Assembly: GCA_963724805.1 (NCBI GenBank)
Contig: CAVRWA010000014.1
Coordinates: 1,860,001-1,924,000 of the forward strand
DNA from: CAVQZA01 sp963724805
GTDB taxonomy: Bacteria > Actinomycetota > Thermoleophilia > Gaiellales > Gaiellaceae
Reading direction: 5' to 3'
DNA: 64,000 nt
Shown here: in pieces, positions 60,929-64,000 of the stretch
How the letters are laid out: every line of letters begins with the position of its first letter
Position numbering within the stretch: position 1 is the first letter of the stretch
Made by a program: the position numbers and the translations under genes
The notes under the pieces: generated by a model
The model's database searches: none
What the model saw: the letters and a program-made list of their open reading frames with translations, nothing else
What the model was told of the DNA's origin: nothing

Positions 60929-62519
60929 ATGTCCACCGAAGCAACCGCGACTCCGCGCCCCTGCGTCGCCGTCCTCACGTACGCGCGGCCCGACAGCCTG
61001 GCCCTCCTGCTCGACGACATCGAGCGCGACTGGCCTGGCCCGGGCCTCGACGTTCGCGTCTACGACGACGCCACGCCGAACCCCGACTCGGCGCTCGACG
61101 AGCGGATCCGCGCGCGAGGGTGGAGCTACCGGCGCGCGGCGGTCAACCACGGCAAGCGCGGCTGGTGGCAATGGTGGAACACGATCCTCGAGGACCTGCG
61201 CTCCTCGCCGGCGCAGCTGTACTACGTGCTGAACGACGACATGCGCCTGTGCCGGCGCTTCTTCGAGCGCAGCGCCGAGCTCTGGGAGTCGATCGACGAC
61301 CCGCAGAGGGCGTCGCTCTATCTCCACCTCTCGGCAGAGCGAGCCGAGCTCGGCAGCCGGTGCTGGACGCCGGTGCGGGCCGCCCGCGCTGGGCGCGTGG
61401 TTCACTCCGGCTGGGTCGACTGCGCCGCCTTCATGTGCGACCGCCGGCTCTTCGAGAGCCTTGCCTGGCGGTTGCATCCGGTCGCCGATCGGCGCTGGCA
61501 CGGGAGGGACATCGCGAGCTCGGGCGTGGGGCAGCAGCTCAGCGTCCGCGCGCAGAAGTTGGGCCTGGGCATGTACCGCGTCGATCAGTCGCTCACCGCG
61601 CACGACGGCAGCCCGTCGCTGATGAGCGCCGAAGCGCGGCGGCGGTGGTCGATGGACACCGTCGCGTTCATCGACGGCGACGAGGCGGCGCGGAGCTGTC
61701 AGCGCCCGCGCCCGCAGGTATTCGCCTCGCTGGCGACCATCCCGGCGCGCGAGAGCGGGCTGCGGCGTGTCGTCGAGGCCCTGCTCCCGCAGGTCGACGC
61801 GCTCGGCGTCTACCTGAACGAGTACACCCGCGTACCGTCATTCCTCGACCGCGAGAAGATCGTCGTGGCGCGCAGCCGGGACCACGGCGCCCGCGGCGAT
61901 GCCGGGAAGTTCTTCTGGGCCGGGACGAGGAGCGGCTACCAGCTCGTCTGCGACGACGACATCGACTACCCGGAGGACTACGTCGACCGGCTCGTCGAGG
62001 GCATCGAGCGGCACGGGCGCCGCGCGGTCGTCGGCTTCCACGGTTGCGTCCTGCGCGACGTGGTCGCCGACTACTACACGTCGCGGAGGCTTCTGCACTT
62101 CACGCGCGACCTCGCGACGGACAGCGCCGTCCACGTGCTGGGGACCGGCGTCGCGGGCTACCACGCGTCCGCGATCAGGGTCTCGCCGGAGGAATTCGCG
62201 GCGGCGAACATGGCCGACATCTGGCTCGCGCTGCTCGGCCAGCGCCAGCGCGTCCCGTTCGTTTGCCTGCGCCGTGCGGAGGGCTGGCTGTCCGAGCTGC
62301 CCGGCTTCCGCGAGGACTCGGTCTACGTGCGCGCACGCCGCCGCGCGGCCGTTCCCGGCGCCGGGCCGGGCCCGGAGACGCTGGCGGTCCGGCAGCACGG
62401 CCGTTGGGTGCTGGCAGAGCCTGCCGGGCGAGCTTCCACGCGAGTCGTCCGTCGGAAGCGCGACCGCGCGCGCGCGCAGACTGACGCACCGCGCCTGGCC
62501 CGAGCCGCGGCGCCCGGCC
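60929..62519 (+). CDS. Tandem-domain glycosyltransferase
   Basis: ATG 60929 begins a protein with two GT-A-like domains. The first reads CVAVLTYARPDSLALLLDDI, DVRVYDDATPN and LYYVLNDDMRLCRRFFERSA. The second, from about residue 260, reads QVFASLATIPARESGLRRVV, EALLPQVDALGVYLNEYTRV, GDAGKFFWAGTRSGYQLVCD and CDDDIDYPEDYVDRLVEGIE with a DDD metal site. About 500 residues. No stop follows in this frame; near 62418 one base moves the reading into LPGELPRESSVGSATARARR, which leads straight into the FkbM-like domain. It is divergent from the scaffold gene. Sugar and acceptor are unknown. Confidence 0.75.
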
Positions 62520-63230
62520 GTGCGCCCGCTCGTTCGCGTCCGCGTCACCGGGCCGCAGTGCGCGGCGACGCTCGTGCTGCCCGTGCGCGACCACATCACC
62601 GAGGCAGTTCAGCGCTCGGGGACCTACTACGAGCGCGACCTCCTCGACGCGATTCACGGCCGCGCTGTTCGGGGCGTCTTCGTCGACGTCGGCGCCCACT
62701 ACGGCAACCACACGACGTTCTTCGGCCTGGAGTGCGGGGCCGACCGCGTGGTCGCGATCGAGCCCAGCCCGCTGGCCTTCGCGGGCCTGCTCGAGACCGT
62801 GGCCGAGAACGGCCTGGAGCAGGTCGTGACCACCCACCGTGTCGCCGCCCATCCCGTGTGGCGCCGGGTCGACGTCACGGGCCTGCCCTGGCGCCCTCGC
62901 CCCGGAGCGACGATCCGGTCGAACTCGGGTCGCGTCGGGATCGCGCCGGCGACAGAAGACGGCGACGCGCCGGGAGCCCCGCTGGACGAGATCCTCGACG
63001 GGGTGGAAGGCATCGGTCTCGTCAAGGTCGACGCCGAGGGGCTGAGCGCGGAGATCCTCGCCTCGGGCCGGCGGATGCTGCGGCGCGACCGCCCACTCGT
63101 CGCGGCCGAGGCCGCATCGGACGCGGAGCGCCACGCGCTACGCGCACTGCTCACCCCGCTCGGCTATCGCGAAGCGGAGCGCTACTGCTGGACGGCGACC
63201 TGGCTCTGGGAACCGATCGCGGGCTGTTAG
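62520..63230 (+). CDS. FkbM-family methyltransferase
   Basis: About 236 residues: GVFVDVGAHYGNHTTFFGLE (SAM motif I), RVVAIEPSPLAFAGLLETVA, DEILDGVEGIGLVKVDAEGL and RPLVAAEAASDAERHALRAL define the FkbM type of O-methyltransferase. The GTG at 62520 is a convenient start, but the domain is open upstream through 62420. The transferase and methyltransferase may therefore be one fused protein with a single indel. Together they suit modification of a surface glycan. The stop overlaps the convergent TIR gene by 4 bases. Confidence 0.78.
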   Translation: MRPLVRVRVTGPQCAATLVLPVRDHITEAVQRSGTYYERDLLDAIHGRAVRGVFVDVGAHYGNHTTFFGLECGADRVVAIEPSPLAFAGLLETVAENGLEQVVTTHRVAAHPVWRRVDVTGLPWRPRPGATIRSNSGRVGIAPATEDGDAPGAPLDEILDGVEGIGLVKVDAEGLSAEILASGRRMLRRDRPLVAAEAASDAERHALRALLTPLGYREAERYCWTATWLWEPIAGC

Positions 63231-64000
63231 GCACGACGCGCGGCACGGTCGAGCGCCTTCTGCGCCATGCTCCGCACATAGGAGTTCTCGTCGCTCTCGG
63301 CGAGCCACCTGAGATCACTCTCGTAGGCGGGAATCAGTGCGGGGAACCCCCGGAGCACCTCCGCGGCTCGGTACCGAACCCGCGAGCGTGGATCGTTCAG
63401 CAGCGCGCGGAGCGCGGACTGCACACGCGGATCCTGGCGTAGTTGCTCGGACGACCGGAGGTGGGCGGCGACGGCGATAGCCGCGCCGACGCGCTCCGCG
63501 GGCATCCTCGAGCCTGCGAACCGGAGCACGTCGTCGAGCTCGAGCAGGCCCCCGATGCCCGCGATCTCCTCGGCCGCGGCAATTCGCCCGTCCACCGGAG
63601 CGTCGTAGAAGCGGGACGAAACGATCTGGAACTCTTTCCGGATCGTCTCCTCGTCCGGTCTTGCGGTGCCGGGCGGCGCAGTCGACGACCCGACGCTCTG
63701 CGACGTGAGCGATGCCAGCTCGTCGAGTAGGGGCTCGATGAGATGATCCCAGCTCTCGTCGTTCAAGCGACGTGCCTGCCACTCCGTCAGCCCGCTGATC
63801 TCGACGGGAAACGCCTCTTTCGGCGGCATGTGCGTCTCACCGACGAGCAAGGGCACGATCGGTTTCTGCGCCGTGAGCGCGAGTTCGATCTCGCGCCGCA
63901 CCCAGTCGCCGGCCTGGTCGATTCGACGCCGTCCCCATTCGTCGCCTTGCGTGATCCAGTTCGGGCTGATGACGACGATCACGACGTCGGCGCCGTCGAT
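63227..64000 (-). CDS. TIR-domain protein with HEAT-like repeats, N-terminus off the window
   Basis: The visible 257 residues begin inside a TIR domain: VVIVVISPNWITQGDEWGR, WVRREIELALTAQKPIVPLL and MPPKEAFPVEISGLTEWQAR. The Glu in VRREIELAL is placed like the catalytic Glu of NAD-cleaving TIR domains. The C-terminal 130 residues are HEAT-like helical repeats (RVGAAIAVAAHLRSSEQLRQ, RVRYRAAEVLRGFPALIPAY). TIR-HEAT proteins may act in antiphage defence, signalling or as toxins. The start lies beyond 64000, so length and any further domain are unknown. It is convergent with the FkbM gene. Confidence 0.75.
   Translation of the reverse strand: MDGADVVIVVISPNWITQGDEWGRRRIDQAGDWVRREIELALTAQKPIVPLLVGETHMPPKEAFPVEISGLTEWQARRLNDESWDHLIEPLLDELASLTSQSVGSSTAPPGTARPDEETIRKEFQIVSSRFYDAPVDGRIAAAEEIAGIGGLLELDDVLRFAGSRMPAERVGAAIAVAAHLRSSEQLRQDPRVQSALRALLNDPRSRVRYRAAEVLRGFPALIPAYESDLRWLAESDENSYVRSMAQKALDRAARRA

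Noticed and set aside
58868..63442. A very long plus-strand open frame opposite the scaffold gene
   Set aside because: Up to about 60830 its text is the antisense shadow of the minus-strand scaffold protein (Ser/Ala-rich, no family). Only the part from 60929 is a real gene.

Overview
The window is high-GC DNA (roughly 70 percent by eye) with GTG starts, many 4-base stop/start overlaps, a LuxR-type large ATP-binding regulator and a secreted cytochrome c. This suggests a soil Actinomycetota, and Thermoleophilia would fit, but that placement is inference. There are no rRNA genes, CRISPR arrays, integrases or transposases. Reading frames are clean from about 5.6 to 28.4 kb (two frameshifts) and from 57.5 to 62.4 kb. 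Between 0.3 and 5.4 kb, and between 28.5 and 57 kb, nearly every long gene is split by 1-2 base indels. The protein families stay readable across those breaks, so I annotate them as genes with probable sequence errors.

Region by region. 0.3-5.4 kb: two convergent, indel-ridden secreted proteins (fibronectin III plus beta-helix on plus; DNRLRE, fibronectin III, Ig-like and propeller-like domains on minus). 5.6-7.5 kb: an HTH-TPR regulator overlapping a small secreted protein with 14-residue tandem repeats, a layout like RRNPP peptide-signalling pairs. 7.8-10.5 kb: greA, a membrane-anchored cytochrome c, a pyridine-nucleotide disulfide oxidoreductase and tRNA-Ser(GGA). 10.5-19 kb: a sugar uptake and catabolism locus (PfkB kinase, CUT2-type ABC importer, LacI regulator, phosphomannose-isomerase-like protein, class I aldolase, Gfo/Idh/MocA dehydrogenase) with two matching LacI-type operators. 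19-25.3 kb: a methyltransferase, an RTX-like secreted protein with an exact 855-bp tandem duplication, and a LAL regulator. 25.4-28.3 kb: family 2 glycosyltransferases plus a truncated copy.

28.4-60.8 kb is the main feature: an extracellular contractile injection system (eCIS). The plus strand encodes sheath, inner tube, a zinc-ribbon baseplate protein, a Pro/Ala-rich protein, a DUF4255 cap protein, an AAA+ ATPase, a LysM-like protein, a gpD-like hub, a gpV-like spike, gp25, two baseplate-J-like proteins, a DUF3892 protein, a gpI-like tail protein and a DUF6519/beta-helix fibre-like protein, ending at a strong terminator. The opposite strand then encodes cargo candidates: a 1141-residue disordered-plus-helical scaffold protein, a standalone DUF4157 protein, and a DUF4157-helical scaffold protein whose C-terminus carries a cytidine-deaminase-like HAE...PCxxC site. 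The likely logic is that the plus-strand operon builds the particle and the minus-strand genes supply its payload.

60.9-64 kb: tandem glycosyltransferase domains, an FkbM-type methyltransferase, and a TIR-HEAT protein that runs off the window end.
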